Positions 7,564 through 16,360 of a DNA stretch of 64,000 bases are shown piece by piece. Made by a program: the position numbers and the translations under genes. The notes beneath the pieces were generated by a model. It did no database searches, was not told where the DNA came from, and worked only from the letters and a program-made list of their open reading frames with translations. Within the stretch, counting starts at the first letter, position 1; the number at the start of each line of letters is the position of its first letter. The DNA comes from Paenibacillus sp. E222 (GTDB lineage Bacteria; Bacillota; Bacilli; Paenibacillales; Paenibacillaceae), in NCBI RefSeq assembly GCF_013401555.1, contig NZ_CP058552.1, positions 7,192,001 through 7,256,000 of the forward strand. The letters are read 5' to 3'.

Positions 7564-9234
7564 TTATACAGATTCGGACGGAAGTGGAATGACGACCGTT
7601 ACCGATGTTCCCTTACGGGATGAACTCACAAGTTCAAGTCTGCCGCCCAGCGATTGGGCTCGTTCTCTCATGATGGACAGACCAAGTGAACTGGCAGGCA
7701 AGGCCTCACGCTTTTTGGCTCCCCCTTTTCCACGATCTGTAACGATTAATACCGCTTCCTGATCGCTTAGCTGGAGGGATATCTCCGCGGAAGGGACCCC
7801 TGCATGTTTACGTACATTATTCAGCGCTTCCTGTCCGATACGCCATAAGCCTTCCTCAATACTTTGAGGCAAGGAGCGCATACCCGTTCGATGTACAACG
7901 ACCTGCAATCCCTGTCCTGTACCATATTCCTGCAAGGCACTGAGCAGTCCAGATTCCAACCCCGCCGGACGAAGCTGCATTATTAAGGCACGCATTTCCT
8001 TCAATGCTTCCTGTGACAAGGAACGTATATCCTTCATCGCTTCCGCAGCGGGATGCAGCTGTTGTGATCCGGATAACATGCTCTCCGCCCCTTTGGCTGT
8101 CAGGGACAGGGAGAACAAAATTTGGTTCACCGAATCATGCAAATCTCGAGCCAGTCGGTTTCGTTCCTCCAGTCGGGTCAATTCCCGGCGCTTGTATACC
8201 AGTCTCAGACTCTCCCACGAGGCTGTAATATGTTCAGCGAGTGCATCGAAAACCTCACGATCTGCCTGAAGGAAGCCATTGGCCGAACCCAATCCAACCA
8301 CCAGTACTGCCGTTTCGCCAGGGGAACTTAATGGGATGGGCGCAGCCAAGCCCGAAGCCAAAACGGACATAGGGAACCGGGTATTGCAAATGGCAGAAAC
8401 GTCCTGAATTTCCGTCGCCGACAATACCATCGCCCGATGAGAATCAATCACACGATGCATGCGATTCTCCACCTCTGGAGAGAGTTCGGATTGTGTCATC
8501 ATTTCGGACTTGCCATGAGCATGAGCCGCCTGTATCATAAAGCTTCCGTTCTTCTGGGATAACAGTGCGGCAAATGGCCAGTCGTAATGATGCCCGAGCA
8601 GCTTTACAACCGTCTTGGCCATATCGTCTCCACTGTTGCAATCGTTGACCTTCACGCCTAGCGATCGGCTGAACTCCCCCAGTCTGACATACAGATCCGC
8701 TCGCCTTTGCTCTGCGCTATATAATCGCATCCGTTCCATTGCACTGCCGATCTGATAAGCTACAGCCTGCAAAAGCGCCAGCTCACTATCACTAAAATGC
8801 TCTTTTCCTGGCGAAGCAACATTCAGCAGTCCCAGCATCTTCTCCCCCGAGCGAAGCGGAACCGTTGCATGATGGGTGATGTCCTGGGTATCTCCCCATT
8901 GATGATCGACGGCATCCTCCAGACGTTTGCAATTAATAATATTGACGGCATTGTCCAATCTTCCGTCCCGGAAGCGATTCACGCACCAGCAAGACCCGCA
9001 GCGCATCGGCTGCTTGTCATGATGCAGCAGAGCAGGAGGCAGACTGTAATCAGCAATACAGGAGTACTCTCCCTGAGCATCGATCAGGAACACCCAGCCC
9101 GTAGTCAAACCCGTCAGTTCCAACAGTTTGCCGAGTACCGTATCCAGCATCAGATTCAGGTCGTTGGATGTGTTGAGCGTTTCCGCGATCGTCTTCAGTG
9201 TATACATCTCCTGCATTCCGGCTTGTTCCGTCAT
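7564..9234 (-). CDS. GAF-domain sensor histidine kinase (HisKA_3 type)
   Basis: About 556 residues, with no transmembrane segment, so a cytoplasmic sensor. Two GAF domains (about 15-165 and 190-345) precede a HisKA_3 dimerisation domain with phospho-acceptor H366 in LARDLHDSVNQ and an HATPase (N-box LNNVRKHA, G-box SLGLSIMRERA). The first GAF holds five cysteines, C59, C79, C82, C84 and C102; the cluster CGSCWC plus a later Cys could bind a metal, an Fe-S cluster or respond to redox, which is inference. The start at 9234 has AAAGGAGAGG; an upstream ATG in frame at 9276 lacks one. A palindrome ATTGTATACAAT at 9279-9290 lies in the promoter region. Confidence 0.9.
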   Translation of the reverse strand: MTEQAGMQEMYTLKTIAETLNTSNDLNLMLDTVLGKLLELTGLTTGWVFLIDAQGEYSCIADYSLPPALLHHDKQPMRCGSCWCVNRFRDGRLDNAVNIINCKRLEDAVDHQWGDTQDITHHATVPLRSGEKMLGLLNVASPGKEHFSDSELALLQAVAYQIGSAMERMRLYSAEQRRADLYVRLGEFSRSLGVKVNDCNSGDDMAKTVVKLLGHHYDWPFAALLSQKNGSFMIQAAHAHGKSEMMTQSELSPEVENRMHRVIDSHRAMVLSATEIQDVSAICNTRFPMSVLASGLAAPIPLSSPGETAVLVVGLGSANGFLQADREVFDALAEHITASWESLRLVYKRRELTRLEERNRLARDLHDSVNQILFSLSLTAKGAESMLSGSQQLHPAAEAMKDIRSLSQEALKEMRALIMQLRPAGLESGLLSALQEYGTGQGLQVVVHRTGMRSLPQSIEEGLWRIGQEALNNVRKHAGVPSAEISLQLSDQEAVLIVTDRGKGGAKKREALPASSLGLSIMRERAQSLGGRLELVSSSRKGTSVTVVIPLPSESV

Positions 9235-9328
9235 GCGGATTCCTCTCCTTTGACTGATCCTTAGTGTTGTTTTCAATTATTGTATACAATCAGCGAAGGA
9301 TATAAAAGGTTGAACTTCTTGTTTCAAT

Positions 9329-9811
9329 TTAGCCCAGCTTCTGTCGTTCTTTGCGAGAGGCGGATAACGGCTCCATATTAATCAGACCACGGTCCGACAG
9401 AGCCAGCGCCATTTTATAGAAAGCACGTGTTCGAATCTTCGTATACGTATCCTTGCTAACAGGTGGGTCAAACACATGGTTATACACTTTATAGTCAAAT
9501 ACATCGTCATCCTTCAGGTAACGCTCTCTGACGAGTACACGTTCCTTCTCGCTCAGTCGAGATACCACAAAATCAATCGTATCGCAGTACGCCTGACGTG
9601 CGCGCTGTACATCCACATTATAGATTGCCGTTCTGGCAGTGGAATCCCCGGTCACATTCGTTGCACCATGGAAACGCTCAGCGTAACTCGCCGTCACCAT
9701 CACCTCGCGTTCTTCAAAAGCAATCGTTTTATAAATCCGGTATTTTTCCAGCGCGGCTTCAACAGCAGTCTGTGTTTTGCGTCGGTCCAATTCGGGCAGC
9801 ATCAGTTCCAT
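9329..9811 (-). CDS. ArpU-family phage late transcription regulator
   Basis: About 160 residues. The layout fits the ArpU group: an N-terminal helix (LDRRKTQTAVEAALEKYR), a central helical segment, then a sigma-like tail with LSEKERVLVRERYL and a helix-turn-helix-like SKDTYTKIRTRAFYKMALAL. In phages and PBSX-like elements these proteins switch on late (tail and lysis) genes. The ATG at 9811 sits nine bases after AGGAGG; the ATG at 9817 is too close. It is divergent from the XRE/ImmA pair, as in PBSX, and on the same strand as the tail-like gene at the window edge. The genes between are not phage-like. Confidence 0.75.
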   Translation of the reverse strand: MELMLPELDRRKTQTAVEAALEKYRIYKTIAFEEREVMVTASYAERFHGATNVTGDSTARTAIYNVDVQRARQAYCDTIDFVVSRLSEKERVLVRERYLKDDDVFDYKVYNHVFDPPVSKDTYTKIRTRAFYKMALALSDRGLINMEPLSASRKERQKLG

Positions 9812-9889
9812 ATTCATTCTCCTCCTTTAACATTCGTTATAGAATGAAAGTATAGTAGCTTCGCATGTTCCACTCCGATGACAGAAAAA

Positions 9890-9979
9890 TCTTACAATCG
9901 CTGTTATCCCCAGATTTTTTTGATTATATTTTCTAATGTAAAAATCTAGTGATAAATGCGAACGCTACGCTTCTCCAGC
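9890..9979 (+). repeat. structured intergenic repeat, copy B
   Basis: CAATCGCTGTTATCCCCAGA starts the element. An AT-rich inner loop follows, then AAATCTAGTGATAAATGCGA and ACGCTACGCTTCTCCAG. It aligns in order with copies A and C, with a degenerate inner hairpin. It lies between the ArpU gene and the repressor gene. Confidence 0.65.
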
Positions 9980-10190
9980 TTTTTTCTGTCCTCTTCGTAT
10001 GCGTAACTTAAAGTTCATTCTATAAAAGTTAAACTCGCATTCATCTCATCTTTATTAGAGTTATCCAGTTCTCTGAAATAGTAACGACATTTTTCAAGTT
10101 TTTTTCTGTTGCCTTTTGGAATCAATTAAAGTCAGCTATGAAGCAGGAATAATTCATTTTCCTCATTATCCAACTTGTCTCAACTTTACA

Positions 10191-10212
10191 TTTTGTTCGT
10201 ATTTTGTTCGTA
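10191..10212 (+). repeat. exact 11-bp tandem duplication
   Basis: TTTTGTTCGTA is present twice, head to tail, in the AT-rich regulatory region between the ArpU and XRE genes. It may be a protein-binding direct repeat. Confidence 0.6.
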
Positions 10213-10301
10213 TTTCTATTTGAGGATACCACTTTCTGGGGATCGGCGTAAACCTTCATTTTGGGTCGTTTTAACTATAAAATAAAAGCCGCGCTCTCAT
10301 T

Positions 10302-10349
10302 TCCTTTACCTTTTGGCATAATTGTTTCATATCCCTTTACCTAATGGTA
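10302..10349. promoter_or_regulatory. candidate pair of repressor operators
   Basis: CCTTTACCTTTTGGCA (10303-10318) and CCTTTACCTAATGGTA (10334-10349) repeat with a spacing of 31 bases, three helical turns. Each contains a TACC-N4-GGTA (or GGCA) dyad, the kind of site bound by an XRE repressor dimer. They lie in the divergent ArpU/XRE intergenic region. Confidence 0.5.
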
Positions 10350-10464
10350 TATATACGATATAGTACAGATAATTAAAGATCCTCGTATAAGTCATTTTCT
10401 AGTTTTAATATTGAGAAGGTACATTTGAATATTAGATGAGGGCAGTATTGGCACTTCAAAGAGA

Positions 10465-10603
10465 GTGGCAGTAGTGAAGGAGACGGAATCGATTCTGAAA
10501 AAGCGGTAGCGTTCGCCTTTATCCCCGGATTTCTCCCTTTAGGAAAGGGAAAAAAGGAAATCTGGGGATAACAGCGATTGGAAGAACGATCCGGTTCCGG
10601 AAC
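10465..10603 (-). repeat. structured intergenic repeat, copy C (most complete)
   Basis: Read on the minus strand the order is CAATCGCTGTTATCCCCAGA, an inner stem CCCTTTCCTAAAGGG, AAATCCGGGGATAAAGGCGA, ACGCTACCGCTTTTTCAGAA, then CGATTCC and CTCCTTCACTACTG. ATCCCC-N2-ATTT pairs with AAAT-N2-GGGGAT to make the outer stem. It is opposite in orientation to copies A and B. It lies just upstream of the XRE gene. Confidence 0.75.
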
Positions 10604-10698
10604 GGGGCATCCGCAGATGGTCAAGCAATACCTCATGCCTGTTCTTCTCAATATTAATTAGTAATACACTTGTACGAATCAAAGGAGTGGAATGAATT

Positions 10699-11142
10699 GT
10701 GGAGCACGCTTTTGGTCCTTATCTGAAACAACTGCGCGAGCAACAGGGATACAGCATTAATCAGCTCGCCGAAGCAGCAGGAATCAGCAACTCGCAAATC
10801 TCACGCATTGAGAATGGGGTTCGCGGAGTTCCCAAACCTGCTACCATCCGCAAAATCTCGGACGCACTCTCGGTTCCCTACGCGGATATGATGAAACAGG
10901 CCGGATATCTGGAAACCGGAAAACCAGCAAGTGAGCTCCATGACGCTCCAGAATGGGCAACTTACAAGGACCGTCGGGACTTCAAAAAGATGCTCGAGGA
11001 CGAGGATGATCTGATGTTTGACGGCATCCCGCTGGATGATGAGGATAAGAAACGAATTAAGGATGTCCTGACAGGTCTGTTCTGGGAAGCCAAACAGATG
11101 AACAAACGCAAAAAAACGAACGATCCGGACGAGCGCCCATGA
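10699..11142 (+). CDS. XRE-family phage-type repressor
   Basis: 147 residues. The N-terminal HTH (about 6-60, LKQLREQQGYSINQLAEAAG then ISNSQISRIENGVRGVP) is canonical for the XRE/Cro-CI class. The C-terminal half is acidic and unmatched. Translation begins at GTG 10699 behind AAAGGAG; no in-frame ATG is available. The ImmA-type peptidase follows 42 bases later, the arrangement of ImmR/ImmA in ICEBs1 and of Xre/XkdA in PBSX, where the peptidase cleaves the repressor on induction. A nearby pair of TACC-N4-GGTA dyads may be its operators. Confidence 0.88.
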   Translation: MEHAFGPYLKQLREQQGYSINQLAEAAGISNSQISRIENGVRGVPKPATIRKISDALSVPYADMMKQAGYLETGKPASELHDAPEWATYKDRRDFKKMLEDEDDLMFDGIPLDDEDKKRIKDVLTGLFWEAKQMNKRKKTNDPDERP

Positions 11143-11184
11143 AGCATTTCAAGCTGAACAAACTAAAGCAGCAGGTGAGATGAT

Positions 11185-11592
11185 ATGGATGACATTGTAA
11201 CAAAGCTGATTCGAAAACACCGGACAAACTGCCCTTTCAGCATTGCCAGAGCCATTGGAATACAGATCCGGTTCACTAATCTGGGCAAGTCTACCAAAGG
11301 ACTGTATTTCCGAAAGCTCCGTCGCAGATTTATCGTCATTCACAATGATTTACCGCCGGAATGGCAGCGCTTCGTGTGTGCCCATGAACTTGGACATGAC
11401 CGATTGCACAAAGGCATAAACCGGTTCTTTCTGGAGGAACACTCTTATTTTGCCCCAGGCAAGCTGGAAAGGCAGGCCAATCGTTTTGCCATACAGCTTC
11501 TAACTTCAGGGGTGATGCCAGAGCCGGATGAATCACTGGAGAAATTTTGTTTACGTACAGGACTGCCACGTGAAGTGCAGCATTTTTTTTAG
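11185..11592 (+). CDS. ImmA/IrrE-family metallopeptidase
   Basis: 135 residues with the zinc motif HELGH at 67-71, inside CAHELGHDRLHKG, and a later EEHSYF segment that can give the third ligand. The family cleaves XRE-type repressors to relieve repression of mobile elements. The start at ATG 11185 has a weak AGGTGAG site. It immediately follows the XRE gene, with which it surely forms an operon. A near-perfect SOS box lies nine bases after its stop. Confidence 0.88.
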   Translation: MDDIVTKLIRKHRTNCPFSIARAIGIQIRFTNLGKSTKGLYFRKLRRRFIVIHNDLPPEWQRFVCAHELGHDRLHKGINRFFLEEHSYFAPGKLERQANRFAIQLLTSGVMPEPDESLEKFCLRTGLPREVQHFF

Positions 11593-11600
11593 TCTTTTTA

Positions 11601-11614
11601 AGAACATATGTTCC
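11601..11614. promoter_or_regulatory. LexA (SOS) box-like palindrome
   Basis: AGAACATATGTTCC matches the Bacillus-type consensus CGAACRNRYGTTYC at 13 of 14 positions. It lies after the ImmA gene and about 180 bases before the 5'-nucleotidase start, so its target is unclear. Confidence 0.45.
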
Positions 11615-11784
11615 TTTAACATAAAATTCTCTCTTCATCTTTCACTGTGAAAATCTGATGTCACTTTCGGGTTACCTATTTTTACGTGAATAGCGAGATT
11701 TCCTAATAATAGTCTGGTAAAATACAACATGAGTTGTGCAAACGCTCACGTAGATTATTATTTATGGGGAGGTTACTGATTCAT

Positions 11785-13584
11785 ATGAAAATCTGGAAGA
11801 CTTACGTTTCGCTTGTGCTCACGCTCTGTCTGCTGTTCGGCAGTGTAGGCATTGCCGCTGCTGCAACGGATACCAATCCGGGCACGGGTAAACACATTAC
11901 TATTCTACATACGAATGACATGCACGCACGCGCAGTTGAGTCCTCTCCTGCGATGGGTTTCGCCAAAGTGGCTGGCATTGCGGACAAATACCGTAGCGAA
12001 AACCCAAATACCCTTCTGCTGGATGCCGGAGATGCAGTGCATGGTACAACCTTTGCTACACTTGTTAACGGGGAAAGCATTGTTAAAGTGATGAACGAAA
12101 TCGGTTATCAGGCCATGGTTCCAGGTAACCACGAATTCAACTACGGCTCCGAGCGCCTCATCGAACTTGCGGATATGATGAAATTCCCTATGCTCAGTGC
12201 CAATGTGAAAAAGAAAGACGGAACTCGTCTCTTCGAGCCTTACCTCATTAAAGAAGTCGACGGCGTGAAGATCGGGATCATTGCGCTGACTACACCGGAA
12301 ACGATGTATAAAACAAATCCGAAAAATGTGGAAGGTCTTGATATTACAGACCCAACTGCGGAAGCCAAAGTTCTTGTTAACGAAATTCGCAGCAAAGTAG
12401 ATGTTGTTGTTGTATTGGGACACCTTGGACAAGACGCGTCCAGCACCGATACTAGCTTCAAAGTTGTAAAAGAAGTGCCTGGCATTGATGTATTCATCGA
12501 CGGTCATAGCCATACAGTTCTGCAAGATGGACTTGTATCCGATAACGGAACATTGATCGCCAGCGCTGGTGAGTACACTAACTTTGTAGGTGTGATCGAC
12601 CTGTGGGTTGACGGTGACAAAGTAACGAAAAAACAAGCAACACTGATTGATGAAACGGAAGCAAAAGACATCAAGCCGAATGAGAAAGTTGCCGCATTGG
12701 TGAACTCCATTCAGAAAGAACAAGAACCCATCCTGAAAGAAGAAGTAGCGAATACAGCAATCCTGCTGGACGGCAAACGTGAACAAGTACGCGCAGGTGA
12801 AACCAACCTGGGTGACCTCCTGGCAGATGCCATCCGTGACATCAGCAAAGCCGATATCGCGCTCACCAACGGTGGCGGTATTCGTTCTTCCATTGAAAAA
12901 GGTATCGTAACCAAGGGTGATATCATTACAGTACTTCCTTTTGGTAATCAAGTTGTAACGCTTGAAGTAAAAGGCTCCGATGTACTGGCAGCCCTTGAAA
13001 ACGGTGTAGGATCTTATCCGGAACCAAGCGGCGGATTCCCACAAGTATCCGGCATGACATTCAGCATTGATTCTTCCGCCGCCAAAGGCAGCCGTGTACA
13101 CTCCGTTATGATCGGAGATAAAGCCCTTGATCCGAAAGCAACGTACACATTGGCTACGAATGATTTCACTGCTGTTGGTGGTGACGAGTACACGATGTTT
13201 GCAAAATACACAACGTCCGGCATGTACGGTGCTATGGATGAAGCGTTGATTGAATACATGCAAAAACTGGGCGCTGTAGACATCAAAACAGACGGTCGAA
13301 TCAAGGAAGCAAAAGCTCCTGCGGTTGAACCGGAAGCTCCAGTAACGGAAACACCAGCTCCAACTACACCGAAACCAGAGACTCCAAAACCAGAAACACC
13401 GTCGAAACCGACGCCAAGCAAACCAGCTCCAGCCAAAGTGCATGTTGTAAAATCCGGAGATTCCCTGTATTCCATCTCCAAACAATACGGTACCACTTGG
13501 CAAGCTCTGCAAAAGCTGAATAAGATCAAAAATCCACACTGGATTTATCCAGGGCAACAATTGAAACTGCCTGCAGCCTCTTAA
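11785..13584 (+). CDS. secreted 5'-nucleotidase/2',3'-cyclic phosphodiesterase family protein with LysM domain
   Basis: About 599 residues. A signal peptide ([20 protein letters not shown] to AAAA) is followed by a calcineurin-like phosphoesterase domain with the metal motifs [31 protein letters not shown] and FIDGHSHT. The 5'-nucleotidase C-terminal domain contains [10 protein letters not shown] and [13 protein letters not shown] proline/threonine/lysine linker leads to a single LysM ([20 protein letters not shown]), so the enzyme should be held in the peptidoglycan. It salvages extracellular nucleotides. I chose the ATG at 11785 after GGGAGG; the frame is open further upstream. A TAAAAT -10-like box lies near 11719. 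A terminator follows. Confidence 0.92.
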   Translation: MKIWKTYVSLVLTLCLLFGSVGIAAAATDTNPGTGKHITILHTNDMHARAVESSPAMGFAKVAGIADKYRSENPNTLLLDAGDAVHGTTFATLVNGESIVKVMNEIGYQAMVPGNHEFNYGSERLIELADMMKFPMLSANVKKKDGTRLFEPYLIKEVDGVKIGIIALTTPETMYKTNPKNVEGLDITDPTAEAKVLVNEIRSKVDVVVVLGHLGQDASSTDTSFKVVKEVPGIDVFIDGHSHTVLQDGLVSDNGTLIASAGEYTNFVGVIDLWVDGDKVTKKQATLIDETEAKDIKPNEKVAALVNSIQKEQEPILKEEVANTAILLDGKREQVRAGETNLGDLLADAIRDISKADIALTNGGGIRSSIEKGIVTKGDIITVLPFGNQVVTLEVKGSDVLAALENGVGSYPEPSGGFPQVSGMTFSIDSSAAKGSRVHSVMIGDKALDPKATYTLATNDFTAVGGDEYTMFAKYTTSGMYGAMDEALIEYMQKLGAVDIKTDGRIKEAKAPAVEPEAPVTETPAPTTPKPETPKPETPSKPTPSKPAPAKVHVVKSGDSLYSISKQYGTTWQALQKLNKIKNPHWIYPGQQLKLPAAS

Positions 13585-13623
13585 GTTCAGGGACGAGCAA
13601 GTAGTTGTACCCATACGCTCCAA

Positions 13624-13668
13624 AAAAGGGTGTCCCTCAAGCCATACCCGGCTGATGGACACCCTTTT
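13624..13668 (+). terminator. terminator of the 5'-nucleotidase gene
   Basis: A 12-bp perfect stem, AAAAGGGTGTCC with GGACACCCTTTT, is followed by CTATTTT. Confidence 0.85.
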
Positions 13669-14173
13669 CTATTTTACATATACATCACTCAGTAGTTAAC
13701 CTGCCGAGTTGTACACTCCATGGTTTATTTACTTGAATATAGCTTTGCTGCAAAAATAAATCCCCCAAAGTCACTTTAAGAGATCACTTCATCTCATGCC
13801 TTTACCATGGACTATTGAAGATATCTCCAAAATTGCCACTCTCATGCGGTTATTTCACATTCAAAACGCTATATTTCTCGTTCCATGATTTGCGTATTTG
13901 CACATGCATAGATTCCTGACATGTTACGTCTGAAGCTCTTATGGACAAACCTACTGTATACAGAATACAATTTTTCAAATTCTAGTTATTTGGTATGACA
14001 ATACGCAAATAGTGTTGCATCCTTACATGACTATAGCCCTCTTTTTAATGCTTTAATCCGTTACATAACCACAAACATCTCTTACCGCATAATATCCGGA
14101 CCTATTATACATCGTTCTATTATATAGAGGCACGTAGCACGGTTTCATAAGGATATATGTTTTTAATTCCGGA
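13669..14173. other. 505-base AT-rich intergenic region, no gene seen
   Basis: I see no ribosome-site-preceded frame of useful length and no clear hairpin on either strand. It separates the 5'-nucleotidase terminator from the convergent proS stop. Confidence 0.5.
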
Positions 14174-15943
14174 CTATAGCTGTTCCTTCACCTGACTTAC
14201 AGCCTCTTGTGCCGACAGACTGATTCGTTTGGATTCACCTCGTGCTGCAAGAACATGCGATCCAAATTCCACCTGTCCCTCTGCTGCACCTCGGCCAATA
14301 ACAATCTGGACAGGCAAACCGATCAATTCCGAATCCTTAAACTTCACCCCTGGCCGTTCATCCCGATCATCAACCAGTACGCTGTATCCGGCATCTAATA
14401 GTTGTTGTTCCAGTTCCAGAGTGAGTTCGCGTTGCTGTTCATCCTTCCAGCTCATTGGGATCAGATGTACATGATAAGGTGCAATGGCTGATGGCCAACG
14501 GATACCATCTTCTCCGGCATATTGTTCAGCAATAGCCGCCATCAGACGAGACACACCGATACCGTAACAACCCATTACAGGTGCGCACTGCCGTCCATTG
14601 CGATCCAGGAAGGATGCTCCCATAGCGTCACTGTACTTGGTTCCCAGTTTGAAGATATGCCCGACTTCTATTCCTTTTGTGAATACAAGCGATTCTCCAC
14701 AGGTTGGGCAGCCGTCACCTTCAGCCGCAAAACGGATTCGGTCTACTTTGTCCAATGCAAAATGTTTACCTGGAACTACATTCGAATAGTGTACATCAAC
14801 TTCATTCGCTCCTGTAATGGCATGTTCCATTGCAGCTACATCCGCATCAATTACAATCGGCAGATCTAGTCCAATGGGACCCAGGAAACCTACAGTTAAT
14901 TTCGGATGACCCGCTAAGGCAGTTTCATCAGCCAGAATCAGCTCCTCTGCACCCAATACCTGCTTCAGCGCGATATCATTCACTTCATGATCCCCACGAA
15001 CAAGTGCAGCGACCAGTTGACCATCGGCCTGATATAGCAATGTTTTGATCATATGCTGAGCATCCTCGCCTACAAAGGCGCTTAACTCATTGATCGTACG
15101 TACTCCTGGCGTTTGGATACTAACCAAGGTATCCCCTTCGGCTTTACCATCAGCTTGATCAACCGCTTTTAGGTCAGCAGAAGCTTCCACTAGTCCTGGA
15201 TTCTTAGCAGAAGATTTAGAAGTCTGATATCCTGCCTTCTCCAGATTTGCGGCATATCCACAGTGTTTGCAGGTTACGATCGTATCTTCTCCCACATCAG
15301 CAAGTGCCATGAATTCGTGGGTCTCCCCCTGACCACCAATGGTGCCCGCATCAGCTTCCACTCGAATATATTCCAGTCCACAACGCTCCAAAATGCGCGA
15401 ATACGCCGTATTCATGGCCTGATAGGTGCGATCCAGCTCTTCCCAATCGGAAGCAAAAGAGTACGCATCCTTCATGATGAACTCCCGTCCCCGCAGCAAT
15501 CCAAATCTTGGACGACGTTCATCTCTGAATTTGGTGCCAATCTGATAAAGTGTAAACGGCAGCTTCCGATAGGAATTAACCTCGTCACGAGCCAGTGCAG
15601 TCACAACCTCTTCATGGGTTGGACCCAGGGCGAATTCCCGTGCATGGCGATCCTTCAGACGCATCAGCTCAGGGCCATACTGTGTATATCTTCCGGATTC
15701 TTCCCATAACTCAGCAGGCTGCATGATTGGCAGCAATACCTCCTGACATCCTGCACGGTCCATTTCTTCCCGAACAATACGTTCGACATTCAGCAAAATA
15801 CGACGTCCCAAGGGCAGATAACTGTATATCCCTGCTGCGAGTTGGCGAATCATACCTGAGCGCAATAACCAGCGATGCCCTGCTGCATCTGCCTCTGCTG
15901 GTGCTTCACGTAATGTTGGAACAAGCATTTCACTTTGACGCAT
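14174..15943 (-). CDS. proS: prolyl-tRNA synthetase
   Basis: 589 residues with the full bacterial-type class II ProRS layout. Motif 1 is in the N-terminal part (LPLGRRILLNVERIVREEMD), motif 2 is FRDERRPRFGLLRGREF, an editing INS (YbaK-like) domain spans about 225-395, motif 3 is GCYGIGVSRLMAAI, and an anticodon-binding domain ends the protein (VHLIPMSWKDE onwards). It charges tRNA-Pro in the cytoplasm and the INS domain clears Ala-tRNA-Pro. A T-box leader and terminator precede it, so expression should rise when uncharged tRNA-Pro accumulates. Length is a little above the usual 560-575. Confidence 0.97.
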   Translation of the reverse strand: MRQSEMLVPTLREAPAEADAAGHRWLLRSGMIRQLAAGIYSYLPLGRRILLNVERIVREEMDRAGCQEVLLPIMQPAELWEESGRYTQYGPELMRLKDRHAREFALGPTHEEVVTALARDEVNSYRKLPFTLYQIGTKFRDERRPRFGLLRGREFIMKDAYSFASDWEELDRTYQAMNTAYSRILERCGLEYIRVEADAGTIGGQGETHEFMALADVGEDTIVTCKHCGYAANLEKAGYQTSKSSAKNPGLVEASADLKAVDQADGKAEGDTLVSIQTPGVRTINELSAFVGEDAQHMIKTLLYQADGQLVAALVRGDHEVNDIALKQVLGAEELILADETALAGHPKLTVGFLGPIGLDLPIVIDADVAAMEHAITGANEVDVHYSNVVPGKHFALDKVDRIRFAAEGDGCPTCGESLVFTKGIEVGHIFKLGTKYSDAMGASFLDRNGRQCAPVMGCYGIGVSRLMAAIAEQYAGEDGIRWPSAIAPYHVHLIPMSWKDEQQRELTLELEQQLLDAGYSVLVDDRDERPGVKFKDSELIGLPVQIVIGRGAAEGQVEFGSHVLAARGESKRISLSAQEAVSQVKEQL

Positions 15944-15997
15944 CTTGTCACACCCCTTATTCTTCTATTCATTATTGTAAATCAGGTTATAAACAGC

Positions 15998-16321
15998 AAA
16001 AAAACACATCCGTCAAGGGACGAATGTGTCGTGGTACCACCCTTATTTAACTGCACATTGCCGGTTGACCCTGCCATCAAACTATCAAGGCATTCGCTAT
16101 AAACCGGTTCTCCCGTCTGCAACCTATGCAAAACGTGAACGCGCAGTCCTTCAGGGCATAACGGGCCCATCCGGCGAAGGTTACAGGCCGTTCGGGCCTT
16201 CTCCTCCGCAGCTCGCGAGGTAGGAATAACGAAACAGCAACAGAAACCTTGCACTAAATGGTTTCCTCCCTGAAGAAGCTGGCTAACGTAATTGTGTCCT
16301 CGTTGATCGCTGTTATCATTT
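15998..16321 (-). ncRNA. T-box leader of proS
   Basis: On the minus strand the T-box sequence AGGGTGGTACCACG is at 16030-16043. It is followed at once by a terminator stem (ACACATTCGT with ACGGATGTGT, 16004-16029) and a run of T at 15998-16004. The T-box can pair with the 5' arm as antiterminator. About 280 bases upstream of it form the Stem I to III region. I could not fix the specifier codon by eye; a proline codon is expected. Confidence 0.9.
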
Positions 16322-16327
16322 TTGATC

Positions 16328-16356
16328 ACCATAGTGTATTTACAAGAAATTGTCAA
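16328..16356 (-). promoter_or_regulatory. sigma-A-type promoter of the T-box/proS unit
   Basis: TTGACA (16351-16356) and TATGGT (16328-16333) are separated by 17 bases on the minus strand, starting just after the stop of the FAD oxidoreductase gene. Transcription should begin near 16321, the expected start of the T-box leader. Confidence 0.7.
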
Positions 16357-16360
16357 CCAT

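Noticed and set aside
11905..13662. A 585-codon open frame on the minus strand
   Set aside because: It is antisense to the 5'-nucleotidase, has Cys/Phe-rich non-protein composition and no ribosome site; the plus-strand gene has full family motifs.
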